Shown here: positions 1-12,259 of the stretch, in pieces
Layout: every line of letters begins with the position of its first letter
How positions within the stretch are numbered: position 1 is the first letter of the stretch
NCBI RefSeq assembly: GCF_963678635.1
Contig: NC_087062.1
Coordinates: 10,214,670 to 10,278,669 of the forward strand
Direction: 5' to 3'
From: Symsagittifera roscoffensis
Taxonomy: Eukaryota > Xenacoelomorpha > Acoela > Convolutidae
DNA: 64,000 nucleotides
Made by a program: the position numbers and the translations under genes
The notes under the pieces: generated by a model
What the model was told of the DNA's origin: nothing
Seen by the model: the letters and a program-made list of their open reading frames with translations, nothing else
The model's database searches: none

Positions 1-718
1 CGAGTAGACCTAAGCCCAGTGAAGTGAAATGTTAGTTTTGCACAGAATGTGGTTAATCATCAATTCAGCTGTAAACATAGCTCAAACTAGAAATGGAAGG
101 GAGTGTGACTCCAAGGTGATCAATGAAAAGTGTTAATAAAAATGATAAGTGGTTTTTGACAACTAATTAGAAGGAAAAAAAAATCAAAATTGAAAATGAA
201 ATTTTTGATTAAATTGAAAATTTTTGTGTGTTTTGTTGTAATTGATAAAATTAATAGTTTTGATTAATCGCTCAAGCTAATTACAAAAGTTGTTGTTTTT
301 GTTTTCCAGCTAATTTTATTAAAAATTAAATATTGGGAATTTTCTATGTCCAAAACCCAGAAACCAAACATGTCAGTTTTTTATTTTATATTTGCCTAAA
401 TTGAATTGATTCAGCGTATATGTGTACTAATTCAGGTATCTGTTGGGTCCTTTACAGTGTTTCAGCTTTTGTTTTTAGTTTTTTTACCTCTGCAGGGTGT
501 TGGAGAAAGTGGATTTGCAGTCCTTTCAAAAACCACAAAACATCTTTTGAAACATGGCCGCCTAGACTCTAAAAGGGCGGCTACGCCTTGTTTTTGACCC
601 TACTGAGTCTAAAAAAGTCGTTTCATCCATTTCTGAGCACGTCTCCATAGTGAACGACACTTAGCCAACGATGTTTTTCAACGAATTTCGATTATCTCAA
701 AAATTACATTTCAAAAAG
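1..718. other. A+T-rich sequence with no recognisable gene
   Basis: I see no convincing coding region here. The homology that defines the downstream tandem array begins at about position 719, so this stretch lies outside the array or belongs to a diverged part of it. Short open frames exist but have no recognisable motifs. Pyrimidine-rich AG sites near 310 and 455 look like splice acceptors but have no supported exon. Confidence 0.5.
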
Positions 719-1274
719 TTTCGTATCAAGGCACTGCGGGCTGCGGGTTTCATCAGCCGTATTACCATTATAGCAACAGTATGAGACAAAGTTGCAGTTC
801 AAGAAGTCTCTTTTTGACAGTTTTTGCCGAAAAAAAAAACAAAATTTTGGATACTTTTTTTTTCTGGTTTCGGTTTTGAACCGAAATAACATGTTAAGTG
901 TTGCATATACAATCAAACTTTCACTAACTGAATTGATCACCTACTACTGGTTGAAACCAGAGGATAATTAAGATACCAGTAAATATTTTTTAAACAAACT
1001 TTTGAGACTCTTAACTTTTTTTTACAAGAAACGAAAAAATTCTAAAACTTGTTTCTTTTTGTTTAATTTATTCTTTCAAAGATTTCGGAAAAAATACCAA
1101 GCAAACTTTGAATTAGAAAAAAACCAGAAAGAAAACATTAACAAAGATTCAGTCACAATGATTTAAAAAAATTTATCAAATTACATAATAAACATCCAAA
1201 CTGGTGCACTCTCGGTGGAATCAAAGTTTTTTTGAGTTTTCAGAGATTTCTAAATCGCATTTTGCGTTTATTCT

Positions 1275-1690
1275 TTATTCAGTGCATAACAAGCATTCAT
1301 AGCTGGCTTCTCATGTACTAAGGTTAGTGCAGTGGGAGTTTGACTGGTGAAAGAAGTCTGCTGCTGTAGTTGAGTGGTTGAAAGTTATCCGGTTTCATTG
1401 GGGTTTTGGGCGTCTGCTGGTCCTCATCTTTTTTTTCTGTTGAATCTGGTGATTCAATCGACTCAATGTTCCAGAGATCTTCTCGATCTGCTAACTCTCT
1501 CATGGACCCTTCCTGATTTTCGTAGAAGCGGATCGATTAGCAATCGTAGTCAAACAGCATTTTTCTCGGTGAACGATCAAGGCAACTAGGGCCTTGAATA
1601 TCAGTGCGCTCCAGCGCAGGATACAATTCATCGACACAACGACTCTCATAGACCTGTTTTCTGCTTTGTATGACGATACCGATTTGATCT
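1275..1690 (-). pseudogene. Conserved minus-strand array gene, unit 0 copy (unrecognised family)
   Basis: Minus-strand reading gives a C-terminal protein segment shared by all units. It contains LDRSPRKMLFDYDC, then an NQEGSMREL stretch, then a Lys/Asp/Gln-rich tail with TEKKDEDQQTPKTPM. In this copy the frame runs further without a break after the REL stretch than in units 1 and 2, although a stop sits directly after the YDC. I do not recognise the family. Its place beside a Maverick-type capsid gene suggests a virus-like structural or replication accessory, which is inference. The frame is broken, so I call it a pseudogene. Confidence 0.5.
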
Positions 1691-2088
1691 ACCAAATAAT
1701 TGGGTAACATCATATGATTTTTAGTGACTCATTTATCGAATTCTCTGATTCCTGGATCAAGATTGTTCAAAGGACTTGCTTTTTTCGATGGCGCATTTTC
1801 CTTTTCTGTTGAACCACTACTATAGAATTGCTGGTATAAGTTTGGTATAACATAGCTCTTTCAAGATAATTAAATGAAATGATTTGCAGTGGAGTTACCA
1901 TTATTGAAGATTTTGATTTTCTGATTGATTTTGAGGGATTGAATAAAAATAGTGAATAGATCTAGTTTGATCTACCACTTTTAGATTTTTTTTGCTGGTG
2001 GTCTGAGGTTTATGCGATTACTTTGTTTTGGGTTTGTGAAATTTGAATTTATTTTCAGTGTTTATGCAATTGAAGCAGAAATGTGGAC

Positions 2089-2125
2089 GCCTTGCAAATC
2101 TGTACTTCAAAGAATCAGCAAGGCG
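2089..2125. repeat. Inverted repeat followed by a T run
   Basis: CGCCTTGC at 2088-2095 is matched by GCAAGGCG at 2118-2125, then ccttttt. The arms are 8 bases here. Units 1 (near 6062-6098) and 2 (near 9996-10035) keep CGCCTT/AAGGCG. It resembles a hairpin terminator or hairpin polyadenylation signal as used by some large DNA viruses, but the role is unproven. Confidence 0.4.
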
Positions 2126-2702
2126 CCTTTTTATGATACCCTTAGCACAAATGACAGAAGTTTTCCACTTCAAAGAGATAACTTGTATGTCGCGAGGGTA
2201 AAAACGTCGAAATTTATGAGCTAAAACGGTAATTTATTGAACAGAGTTGACATTTATAACTAAAACTCATAAATTTCCAACTGCAAAAAAAAATAAAAAA
2301 AAGTCTCCAATGAAGCTTAAGGAACACCGAGTTGAAAAATATATCACCCGAGTTTAAGGAACACCGAGTTGAAAAATATATCACCCGAGTTTAGCTATTC
2401 ACCGGCTGGGTAAATCACTCATAAACTTTCTCTCGACTGATACGGTTGAAAAAATTTACCACTACTCAACTATGTACACGCTTGAAGGGATACTGACTTT
2501 TTGATGATTTTTGTGATATTTCTTCATGAGAAAAACGTATAGTCAGAATTGGAATAAAAATATTTGAAAAAACAGTAGCCTATGTTCCACTAGAATTGTA
2601 TAAGAAAACTGACAAAGAGGTGTTCAAATTGTATTAAGCAGTTACTTCGGCGACGAAGGAGTTTAATTGTTTAGCAGATAATTATTTAAAAGTGAAAAAA
2701 AA

Positions 2703-3716
2703 ATGATCAAAGCCCCAACTGGTGAAAAATTTCATTTTCCAGAACAGGAAACGATAAATCTCAAAAACAACGATACAAATCAAAACGATCGGTTTAATCC
2801 AAAAAGGAATGTAGCAGTGAAATCGGAGGCGATGAAGAAGATTATTCTAACAAAAAATGTCGAGTGGCCTGAATAAATATCAGTCTTTTTTCAATTAGTT
2901 ATCATAAAGGTTGAAGCAATGTATGAACAATCGCCGGAATATTTAAAACAGTTCTGAAAAAATTTAATTTTTTTCCTGAACAATGAACCCGACGTATCTG
3001 ACCTTCCTTCTAATACAAACTTTGCATTTGCAGTACAATCAGATCAGAACGATTTTTGTTCCCAATCTCTTGCCAATGGCCATCCACATTACCTCGTTCT
3101 TATAGAAGTTACAAAAGAATGCCTTGAACCAGTTAAACAGAAAACTCTAAAATCTTTAATTGTGCCTTGCGTTCTTTCTTCCTTTAAATATTTGATTATG
3201 GGGTACAGCAAAAATCATCTATCAGGACCACTGATGGAAAAAATGAAAGTGGCTGTTCACTACAGTTCGGCTAACAACCTTGACACCGCCGGAATTTCCT
3301 TGCGAAAGCGATTGCCACAGATTTTCTTTGCATCACAGACTCGCTCCATTCAAACTCAAACTGATCTAAATACCAATGTAACCATTGAACGTTTTAATAG
3401 AATATTGAAGGGAAATATTGGTGGTGAATATTCAAAATCCCTTGATATTATTTTGAGTGGCTATGGTCGTTTAGAGATTGATTCAAATACTTTGTTTATA
3501 AATTCATAATGGGGAAAATTTCAATTTCTGAGAACTAATTGCAGAGCCTGAGATACTTCCAGCGGTCTGTGTTCTAGAAAACATAAGACATGTTTTTAAA
3601 AAAATCAATTATAAATCATTAAAGAAAGCCATCAGAATCACAAAGTTATAACATCATATGTTTAGCGAAACGCCTCATGTTATGGTTGTAACCTTGAAAC
3701 CTATAGAAATTTAGAT
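2703..3716 (+). pseudogene. Rep-like (possible HUH endonuclease) pseudogene, unit 1
   Basis: Broken plus-strand reading frames run from MIKAPTGEKFHFPEQE near 2703, through a stretch containing NGHPHYLVLIEVTKECLEPV near 3075-3135, to a C-terminal part with SSFKYLIMGYSKNHLSG (from about 3178) and PAVCVLENIRHVFKK (near 3560). In unit 3 the central motif reads PHYHVLIEV, a His-x-His followed by a hydrophobic strand, as in HUH nickases of the parvovirus Rep/NS1 type. Here the second His is Leu, which would abolish metal binding. Frameshifts and stops separate the blocks. The HUH assignment is an inference from one short motif. The protein may instead be an unrelated virus-like gene. Confidence 0.4.
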
Positions 3717-3782
3717 GAAAATATAACATAATTTCATCTAAATTTTGATAATGAAATAGTCTGAAACTTTTGATAATGAATT

Positions 3783-4714
3783 GGGCTTGTTCGGTCAGTA
3801 CCCAGGTATGCTGTATTCGAGTTAATTGTCAAAATCATTCGGCGAGCTGGCTCTTTGGACACAACGTCTTCCTGTCACCAGCTTTGCACACCAGTTGTGG
3901 CCAAAAAAGTTCTTGGTAAAACTTCAAAATCATTGTATATTGCGGGTGTTTTCAACAGAGTTTTTTCTTTCGATGATAGTACAAAATCTGTTACTGTCAT
4001 TTTGCGCACAAATAGGTTAGCCTCAGTGATTTGAACTTGGTAATGTTTATTTCTATGCTCGGACAAAATAGCAAAGTCATTCGGAGATCGTATCAGAGAA
4101 AGTCTGAGTGTAACACCGCTGATAGGAAGTTTGTCACATGATAAAAAATCACAGGCAACTTTACCAAATGATCGAAATTAGCGTGATGCAGCTACGATTC
4201 GCTTACATTCCGCGACATCTTCAGCTCGCCCATCAGCGCTATCAATGCCTGATGGATTATCTTCATAATAAAAACCTTGACAAGCAAGCCATGTTTTCTT
4301 TGCATCATTACCGTGTGAAATTTCGGCCTCAATGAAACTCTTATGGGCTAAATTGGTATAAGTTGTTAAAATTTTTTCTCCATTCAGGGACATAGTGCAT
4401 TCGGTAAACAAAGATGAAGGTGGATTATTAACCAAATATAGGGTGTCTCGTTGCGCTGCCTCTGTAGCATGAGTTCGCAGTAGATTGCCATTATTTTGAA
4501 CAATGCGTGTTACAATCTCCAAGCGAGCTCGTTGAAAATTGATAAAGTTGTTTCTATCTCCTAAAACTTCCAGTTCAAGCATGGGATCATCAGGTGGATA
4601 AGATAAACCAATTTTTCGAGTGAATGCGTTTTCAAATGTAATGAGTAGAGGAGGCTTTTCAAATAAACCTAACGAGCTGTGAGTTGCTTCAGTTGGTAAT
4701 AAATTAGAAATCAT
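3783..4714 (-). pseudogene. Maverick/Polinton F54H12.2-type capsid protein, pseudogene, unit 1
   Basis: The N-terminal 178 codons are open (4714-4178), from MISNLLPTEATHSSLGLFEK to KRIVAASR. The block MSLNGEKILTTYTNLAHKSF followed by IEAEISHGNDAKKTW matches the conserved LNG...Y.YRAYIE..L.YG...K signature of the F54H12.2-like proteins found in metazoan Mavericks. A TAA stop follows at 4178. The same frame then continues with SFGKVACDFLSC and, after frame breaks, TEANLFVRKMTVTDFVLSSK, matching the middle of the family. The C-terminal third is missing. The family is a viral-type jelly-roll capsid protein, probably the major capsid protein. This copy is non-functional. Confidence 0.75.
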
Positions 4715-5244
4715 TTCGTACTTCGTATCAAGGCACTGCGGGTTTCATCAGCCGTAATACCGTTATAGCAACAGTATGAGACAAAGTTGCAGTTCAAGAA
4801 ATCTCTTTTTGACAAATTTTTGACAAAAAAAAAATTTTGGTTACTTTTCTTCTTGTTTCGGTTTCGAACAGAAATAACATGTTAAGTGTTGCATATACAG
4901 GCAAACTTTCATTAGCTAAGTTGATCACCTACTACTGGTCAAAACGAGAGGATAATTATGATACCAGTATTTGTTTTTTGAAAAAAATTTTGAGACTTTA
5001 ACATTTTTTTTACAAAAAAAAAGAAATTTAAAATTTTTTTGTTTAGTTTTATACTTTCAAATATTATTGAAAAAAAATACCAAGCAATTATTGACTTAGA
5101 AGACAAAATCACAAAAAAAAACAAAAATAAAGATTCAGCCACAAAATTAAAAAAAAACATTTATCAAACTAAATAATAAACCTCCAAACCGGTGCACTCT
5201 CGGTGGAATCAAAGTTTTTTTGAGTTTTCAGAGACTTCTAAATT

Positions 5245-5690
5245 TCAGTTTGCGTTTATTCGGCGCATAGCAAGCAATGATATTGGCGTCTCAGCTACTA
5301 AGGTTGGTATAGTGGGATTTTGGTTGGTGAAAGAAGTCTGCTGCCGTTGTTGAGTGGTTGAAAAAATATCCTGTTTCATTGAGGTTTTGGGCGTCTGCTG
5401 GTCCTCATCTTTTTTTTCTGTTGAACCTGGTAATTCAATCAAGTCAATATTCTATAGGATTATCGTTCTGCTAAATCTCTAATGGATTCTTCCTGATTTT
5501 TGTAGAAGGGGTTCGATTGGCAATCGTAGTCAAACAGTATTTTTCTCGGTGAACGATCAAGGCAAGTAGGGCCTTGAATATCAGTGCGCTCCAGCAGGAT
5601 ACCATTCAGTCACACAAAAACTCTTGTAGACCTGTTTCCTGCTTTGTATGACGATACGGATTTGATCTACCGTATAATTGGGTAAAATCA
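5245..5690 (-). pseudogene. Conserved minus-strand array gene, unit 1 copy (unrecognised family)
   Basis: Same gene as in units 0 and 2. It encodes a segment with CLDRSPRKILFDYDCQSNPF and NQEESIRDLAER, then after a break a hydrophilic C-terminal tail of 65 codons (5442-5245) rich in Gln, Thr and Lys. The frame is interrupted between the two blocks. I do not recognise a family. It lies upstream of the capsid gene on the same strand. Confidence 0.5.
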
Positions 5691-6628
5691 TGTGGTTTTT
5701 TGTGACTCATTTATCGAATTCTCTGCTTCCTGGATCAAGATTGTTCAAAGGACCTGCTTTTCGATGACGCATTTTCCTTTTCTATTGAACTACCACTAAA
5801 GAATTTCTGGTATAAAACTGGTATAATATAGTTTTTTCAAGAGAATTAATTGAAATGATTTGTAGTGGAGTTACCATCGTTGAAATTTTTGATTTTCTGA
5901 TTGATTTTGGGAGATTGAATAAAAGTGAAGAATATATCTTGTTTTGAACTACCACTTTTAGTTTTTAATGCTGGTGGTTTAAAGTTTAGCCAATTACTTT
6001 TTATTGAGTTTGTAAATTTTTAATATGTTTTCAGGGTTTAAGCAATTGAAGCAGAAATGTGGACGCCTTGAAAATCTATACTTCAAAGAATCAGTAAGGC
6101 GCCTTTTTATGATATCCTTAGCACAAATGACAGAAGTTTTACAATTCAAAGAGATAACTTGTATGTCGCCAGGGTAAAAACGTTGAAATTTATGAGCTAA
6201 AACGGTAATTTATTAAACAGATTTGACATTTATAACTAAAACTCATAAATTCCAACTACAAAAAAAAAATTAAAAAAAAACTCTCCAATGAAGCTTAAGG
6301 AACACCGTAAAAACAAATCACCCGAGTTTAGCTATTCACCGGCTGGGTAAATCACTCATAAACTTTCTCTCGACTGATACGGTTGAAAAAAGTTACCACT
6401 ACTCAACTATGTACACGCTTGAAGGGATACTGACTTTTTGATGATTTTCGTGATATTTCTTCATGAGAAAAACGTATAGTCAGAATTGGAATAAAAATAT
6501 TTGAAAAAACAGTAGCCTATGTTCCACTAGAATTGTACAAGAAAACTGACAAAGAGGTGTTCAAATTGTATTAAGCAGTTACTTCGGCGACGAAGGAGTT
6601 TAATTGTTTAGCAGATAATTATTTAAAA

Positions 6629-7654
6629 GTGAAAAAAAAAATGATCAAAGCCCCAACTGGTGAAAAATTTCATTTTCCAGAACAGGAAACGATAAATCTC
6701 AAAAACAACGATACAAATCAAAACGATCGGTTTAATCCAAAAAGGAATGTAACAGTGAAATCGGAGGCGATGAAGAAGATTATTCTAACAAAAAATGTCG
6801 AGTGGCCTGAATAAATATCAGTCTTTTTTCAATTAGTTATCATAAAGGTTGAAGCAATGTATGAACAATCGCCGGAATATTTAAAACAGTTCTGAAAAAA
6901 TTTAATTTTTTTTCTGAACAATGAACCCGACGTATCTGACCTTCCTTCTAATACAAACTTTGCATTTGCAGTACAATCAGATCAGAACGATTTTTGTTCC
7001 CAATCTCTTGCCAATGGCCATCCACATTACCTCGTTCTTATAGAAGTTACAAAAGAATGCCTTGAACCAGTTAAACAGAAAACTCTAAAATCTTTAATTG
7101 TGCCTTGCGTTCTTTCTTCCTTTAAATATTTGATTATGGGGTACAGCAAAAATCATCTATCAGGACCACTGATGGAAAAAATGAAAGTGGCTGTTCACTA
7201 CAGTTCGGCTAACAACCTTGACACCGCCGGAATTTCCTTGCGAAAGCGATTGCCACAGATTTTCTTTGCATCACAGACTCGCTCCATTCAAACTCAAACT
7301 GATCTAAATACCAATGTAACCATTGAACGTTTTAATAGAATATTGAAGGGAAATATTGGTGGTGAATATTCAAAAACCCTTGATATTATTTTGAGTGGCT
7401 ATGGTCGTTTAGAGATTGATTCAAATACTTTGTTTATAAATTCATAATGGGGAAAATTTCAATTTCTGAGAACTAATTGCAGAGCCTGAGATACTTCCAG
7501 CGGTCTGTGTTCTAGAAAACATAAGACATGTTTTTAAAAAAATCAATTATAAATCATTAAAGAAAGCCATCAGAATCACAAAGTTATAACATCATATGTT
7601 TAGCGAAACGCCTCATGTTATGGTTGTAACCTTGAAACCTATAGAAATTTAGAT
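6629..7654 (+). pseudogene. Rep-like (possible HUH endonuclease) pseudogene, unit 2
   Basis: Near-identical to the unit 1 copy, with the same stops, the same PHYLVLIEV (second His lost) and the same open block beginning PCVLSSFKYLIMGYSKNHLS (7100-7447). Because the damage is shared, the duplication that made units 1 and 2 happened after the gene was already broken. Confidence 0.4.
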
Positions 7655-7720
7655 GAAAATATAACATAATTTCATCTAAATTTTGATAATGAAATAGTCT
7701 GAAACTTTTGATAATGAATT

Positions 7721-8652
7721 GGGCTTGTTCGGTCAGTACCCAGGTATGCTGTATTCGAGTTAATTGTCAAAATCATTCGGCGAGCTGGCTCTTTGGACAC
7801 AATGTTTTCCTGTCACCAGCTTTGCACACCAGTTGTGGCCAAAAAAGTTCTTGGTAAAACTTCAAAATCATTGTATATTGCGGGTGTTTTCAACAGAGTT
7901 TTTTCTTTCGATGATAGTACAAAATCTGTTACTGTCATTTTGCGCACAAATAGGTTAGCCTCAGTCATTTGAACTTGGTAATGTTTACTTCGATGCTCGG
8001 ATAAAATAGAAAAGTCATTCGGAGATCGTATCAGAGTAAGTCTGAGTGTAACACCGCTGATAGGAAGTTTGTCACATGATAAAAAATCACAGGCAACTTT
8101 ACCAAATGATCGAAATTAGCGTGATGCAGCTACGATTCGCTTAAATTCCGCGACATCTTCAGCTCGCCCATCAGCGCTATCAATGCCTGATGGATTATCT
8201 TCATAATAAAAACCTTGACAAGCAAGCCATGTTTTCTTTGCATCATTACCGTGTGAAATTTCGGCCTCAATGAAACTCTTATGGGCTAAATTGGTATAAG
8301 TTGTTAAAATTTTTTCTCCATTCAGGGACATAGTGCATTCGATAAACAAAGATGAAGGTGGATTATTAACCAAATATAGGGTGTCTCGTTGCGGTGCCTC
8401 TGTAGCATGAGTTCGCAGTACATTGCCATTATTTTGAACAATGCGTGTTACAATCTCCAAGCGAGCTCGTTGAAAATTGATAAAGTTGTTTCTATCTCCT
8501 AAAACTTCCAGTTCAAGCATGGGATCATCAGGTGGATAAGATAAACCAATTTTTCGAGTGAATGCGTTTTCAAATGTAATGAGTAGAGGAGGCTTTTCAA
8601 ATAAACCTAACGAGCTGTGAGTTGCTTCAGTTGGTAATAAATTAGAAATCAT
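7721..8652 (-). pseudogene. Maverick/Polinton F54H12.2-type capsid protein, pseudogene, unit 2
   Basis: N-terminal 178 codons open (8652-8116), differing from unit 1 by a handful of substitutions such as LLRTHATEAA to VLRTHATEAP. It ends at the same TAA as unit 1 and is followed by the same broken middle region. The C-terminal third is absent. Family and reasoning are as for unit 1. Confidence 0.75.
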
Positions 8653-9181
8653 TTCGTACTTCGTATCAAGGCACTGCGGGTTTCATCAGCCGTAATACCG
8701 TTATAGCAACAGTATGAGACAAAGTTGCAGTTCAAGAAATCTCTTTTTGACAAATTTTTGACAAAAAAAAATTTTGGTTACTTTTCTTCTTGTTTCGGTT
8801 TCGAACAGAAATAACATGTTAAGTGTTGCATATACAGGCAAACTTTCATAAGCTAAGTTGATCACCTACTACTGGTCAAAACGAGAGGATAATTATGATA
8901 CCAGTATTTGTTTTTTGAAAAAAATTTTGAGACTTTAACATTTTTTTTACAAAAAAAAGGAATTTAAAATTTTTTTGTTTAGTTTTATACTTTCAAATAT
9001 TATTGAAAAAAAATACCAAGCAATTATTGAATTAGAAGACAAAATCACAAAAAAAAACAAAAATAAAGATTCAGCCACAAAATTAAAAAAAAAACATTTA
9101 TCAAACTAAATAATAAACCTCCAAACCGGTGCACTCTCGGTGGAATCAAAGTTTTTTTGAGTTTTCAGAGACTTCTAAATT

Positions 9182-9624
9182 TCAGTTTGCGTTTATTCGG
9201 CGCATAGCAAGCAATGATATTGGCGTCTCAGCTACTAAGGTTGGTATAGTGGGATTTTGGTTGGTGAAAGAAGTCTGCTGCCGTTGTTGAGTGGTTGAAA
9301 AAATATCCTGTTTCATTGAGGTTTTGGGCGTCTGCTGGTCCTCATCTTTTTTTTCTATTGAACCTGGTAATTCAATCAACTCAATATTCTATAGGATTAT
9401 CGTTCTGCTAAATCTCTAATGGATTCTTCCTGATTTTTGTAGAAGGGGTTCGATTGGCAATCGTAGTCAAACAGTATTTTTCTCGGTGAACGATCAAGGC
9501 AAGTAGGGCCTTGAATATCAGTGCGCTCCAGCGCAGGATACCATTCAGTCACACAAAAACTCTTGTAGACCTGTTTCCTGCTTAGTATGACGATACGGAT
9601 TTGGGTAAAATTGGGTAAAATCAT
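9182..9624 (-). pseudogene. Conserved minus-strand array gene, unit 2 copy (unrecognised family)
   Basis: The best-preserved copy of this gene. A block at 9624-9397 reads through TEWYPALERTDIQGPTCLDR and ends with IRDLAER. After an interruption, 9379-9182 gives the hydrophilic tail ending RRINAN. The EW-x-P-x-L-x-R-x-D pattern and the YDC...NPFY...QE...IRDLAER block are clearly conserved protein features across three units, but I cannot name the family. No membrane segment or zinc-binding cluster is visible. Confidence 0.5.
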
Positions 9625-10439
9625 GTGGTTTTTTGTGACTCATTTATCGAATTCTCTGCTTCCTGGATCAAGATTGTTCAAAGGACCTGCTTTTCGATGA
9701 CGCATTTTCCTTTTCTATTGAACTACCACTAAAGAATTTCTGGTATAAAACTGGTATAATATAGCTTTTTCAAGAGAATTAATTGAAATGATTTGTAGTG
9801 GAGTTACCATCGTTGAAATTTTTGATTTTCTGATTGATTTTGGGAGATTGAATAAAAGTGAAGAATATATCTTGTTTTGAACTACCACTTTTAGTTTTTA
9901 ATGCTGGTGGTTTAAAGTTTAGCCAATTACTTTTTATTGAGTTTGTAAATTTTTAATATGTTTTCAGGGTTTAAGCAATTAAAGCAGAAATGTGGACGCC
10001 TTGAAAATCTATACTTCAAAGAATCAGCAAGGCGCCTTTTTATGATATCCTTAGCACAAATGACAGAAGTTTTACAATTCAAAGAGATAACTTGTATATC
10101 GCGAGGGTAAAAACGTTGAAATTTATGAGCTAAAACGGTAATTTATTAAACAGATTTGACATTTATAACTAAAACTCATAAATTCCAACTACAAAAAAAA
10201 ATTTAAAAAAAACTCTCCAATGAAGCTTAAGGAACACCGTAAAAATAAATCACCCGAGTTTAGCTATTCACCGGCTGGGTAAATCACTCATAAACTTTCT
10301 CTCGACTGATACGGTTGAAAAAAGTTACCACTACTCAACTATGTACACGCTTGAAAGGGATACTGACTTTTTGATGATTTTCGTGATATTTCTTCATGAG
10401 AAAAACGTATAGTCAGAAGTGGAATAAAAACATTTGAAA

Positions 10440-11602
10440 AAACAGGTGCCTATGTTCCACTAGAAGTGTATAAGAAAACTGACAAAGAGGTGTTCAAAAT
10501 GTATTAAGCAGTTACTTCGGCGACAAAGGAGTTTAATTGTTTAGCAGATAATTATTTAAAAGTGAAAAAAAAATGAACAAAGCCCCAACTGGTGAAAAAA
10601 CTTCAACTTCCACAACAAGAAACGATAAATTTCAAAAACAACGATACAAATCAAAACGATCGGTTTATTCCAAAAAGGACTGTAACAATGAAATCGGAGA
10701 CGATGATGAAGATTATTCTAACAAGAAATGTCGAGTGACCTGAATAAATATCAGTTTTTTTTTCAATTAGTTATCATAATGGTTGAAGCAATGTATGAAC
10801 AATCGCCGGAATATTTTAAACAGTTTTGAAGAAATTTAATTTTTTTTTGAACAATGAACCCGACCTATCTGACCTTCCTTCTAATACAAACTTTGCATTT
10901 GCAGTACAATCAGATCAGAACGATTTTTGTTCCCAATCTCTTGCCAATGGCCAGCCACATTACCACGTTCTTATAGAAGTTACAAAAGAATGCCTTGAAC
11001 CAGTTAAACAGTGACTCTAAAATCTTTTTTTGTGCCTTGCCTTCTTTCTTCCTTTAAATATTTGATTATGGGGTACATCAAAAATCATCTATCAGGACCT
11101 TTGATGGAAAAAATGAAAGTGGCTGTTCACTACAATTCGGCTAAAAACCTTGACACCACCGGAATTTCCTTGCGAAAGCGATTGACACAGATTTGCTTTG
11201 CATCACAGACTCGATCCATTCAAACTCAAATTGATCCAATTACTATTGTAACCATTGAACGTTTTATTAGAATATTGAATTGGGTTAATGCTGCTGCATT
11301 TTCAAAAATCATAAAAATTATTTTGAGTGGGTATGGTCGTTTAGAGATTGATTCGAATACTTTGTTTTTTGAATTGATAATGGAGAAAAAACTCAATTTC
11401 TGAGAACTATTCGAAGAGCTTGAGTTAATTCCAGCTGTATGTGTTCTAGAAAACATAAAACGTGTTTTTTTTTTTAAAAAAATCAATAATAAATCGTTAA
11501 AGAAAGCTATCAGTTGCACCAAACTGAAACATCATATATTTAGCAAAGTGCATCATGTCATGCTCAGTAACCTTGAAATCTATAGGAAATTTAGATGAAA
11601 TT
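10440..11602 (+). pseudogene. Rep-like (possible HUH endonuclease) pseudogene, unit 3; motif intact
   Basis: Most informative copy. It starts around AYVPLEVYKKTDKEVFKMY (near 10450). The central block 10826-11014 contains NGQPHYHVLIEVTKECLEPV, with both histidines present. After a stop at 11012-11014 it continues (11014-11403) with SSFKYLIMGYIKNHLSG. A third open stretch, about 11408-11602, contains FEELELIPAVCVLENIKRV. His-x-His before a hydrophobic strand is the metal-binding signature of HUH endonucleases, and the VLIEV context resembles parvovirus-type Rep proteins. I cannot identify a catalytic Tyr with confidence, nor a helicase domain. The frame breaks make it a pseudogene. Confidence 0.45.
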
Positions 11603-11634
11603 ATAACATGAGCAACATAAATATAAAAAAGTCC

Positions 11635-11832
11635 TCACAATACTGAGTTAGCTGATTGGATTGGCTTATTCATCAGTATTTGGTTTCCCTCATGGATAGA
11701 ACGTCTCATATTTTTGTATACATGTGGATAGTTGTGTAGACTTTGTCCAAGAGGATCTGCAAAAAAAATTGACCACCAGCTTGAGCAAACAGTAACCAAT
11801 GACTTCCTGGCTGGTCTGAGTTTGGTTGTCAC
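11635..11832 (-). other. Open frame of 65 codons in the diverged part of unit 3, no recognisable product
   Basis: This frame is absent from units 1 and 2, which lack this stretch. It has no family signature and no signal peptide. The sequence is A+T-rich, and a minus-strand frame of this length can occur by chance. I list it only because the interval has no homology elsewhere in the window. Confidence 0.15.
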
Positions 11833-11934
11833 GTTTCATTATTGTATTTAATGCTAAGATAGCGGCAAAAACAGATTTGACATTTATAACTAAAACTCAT
11901 AAATTCCAACTACAAAAAAAACAGATTAGAAACA

Positions 11935-12240
11935 TCATTCCAGCTTTGTCTGAGTGTTTTCAACAGAGTTTTTTCTTTCGATGATAGTACAAAATCTGTT
12001 ACTGTCATTTTGCGCACAAATAGGTTAGCCTCAGTCATTTGAACTTGGTAATGTTTACTTCGATGCTCGGATAAAATAGAAAAGTCATTCGGAGATCGTA
12101 TCAGAGTAAGTCTGAGTGTAACACCGCTGATAGGAAGTTTGTCACATGATAAAAAATCACAGGCAACTTTACCAAATGATTTCAATTGCTTGCATCGGTT
12201 CACAAGCTCAGTAATCTCAAATTGTCAGTTTTATTTTCCG
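11935..12240 (-). pseudogene. Extra capsid-protein fragment (middle region)
   Basis: Minus-strand reading gives ELVNRCKQLKSFGKVACDFL, then the block ending TEANLFVRKMTVTDFVLSSK. This is the middle of the F54H12.2-type capsid gene, present a second time within unit 3. Unlike the three main copies, which have a TAA just before the SFGKVACDF block, this fragment reads through that point with an RCKQLK sequence. It therefore preserves the pre-mutation junction or comes from a different parent gene. Confidence 0.65.
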
Positions 12241-12259
12241 ATTCAGATCATTAGTGTGT

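Larger units (their letters stand above)
719..2381. repeat. Partial array unit 0
   Basis: This stretch aligns with 4727-6318 and 8665-10249, from ttcgtatcaaggcactgcgg to the end of the unit. It is more diverged from the two central units than they are from each other. Just before the boundary, a stretch of about 36 bases beginning aaggaacaccgag occurs twice in a row (about 2320-2392), a local duplication absent from the other units. Confidence 0.85.
2382..6318. repeat. Array unit 1
   Basis: First full unit. Gene order along the plus strand is: Rep-like pseudogene (plus), capsid pseudogene (minus), and third pseudogene (minus). The first two converge at about 3720-3780. It is nearly identical to unit 2, implying recent duplication or homogenisation. 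Confidence 0.9.
6319..10249. repeat. Array unit 2
   Basis: Near-identical to unit 1 with an offset of about 3938 bases. Differences are single-base changes and a few small indels in poly-A runs. Confidence 0.9.

Noticed and set aside
4939-5160. Minus-strand Phe/Lys-rich frame of 73 codons in unit 1
   Set aside because: It lies in poly-A/poly-T-rich DNA, is broken by small indels in unit 2, and shows only simple-sequence composition.
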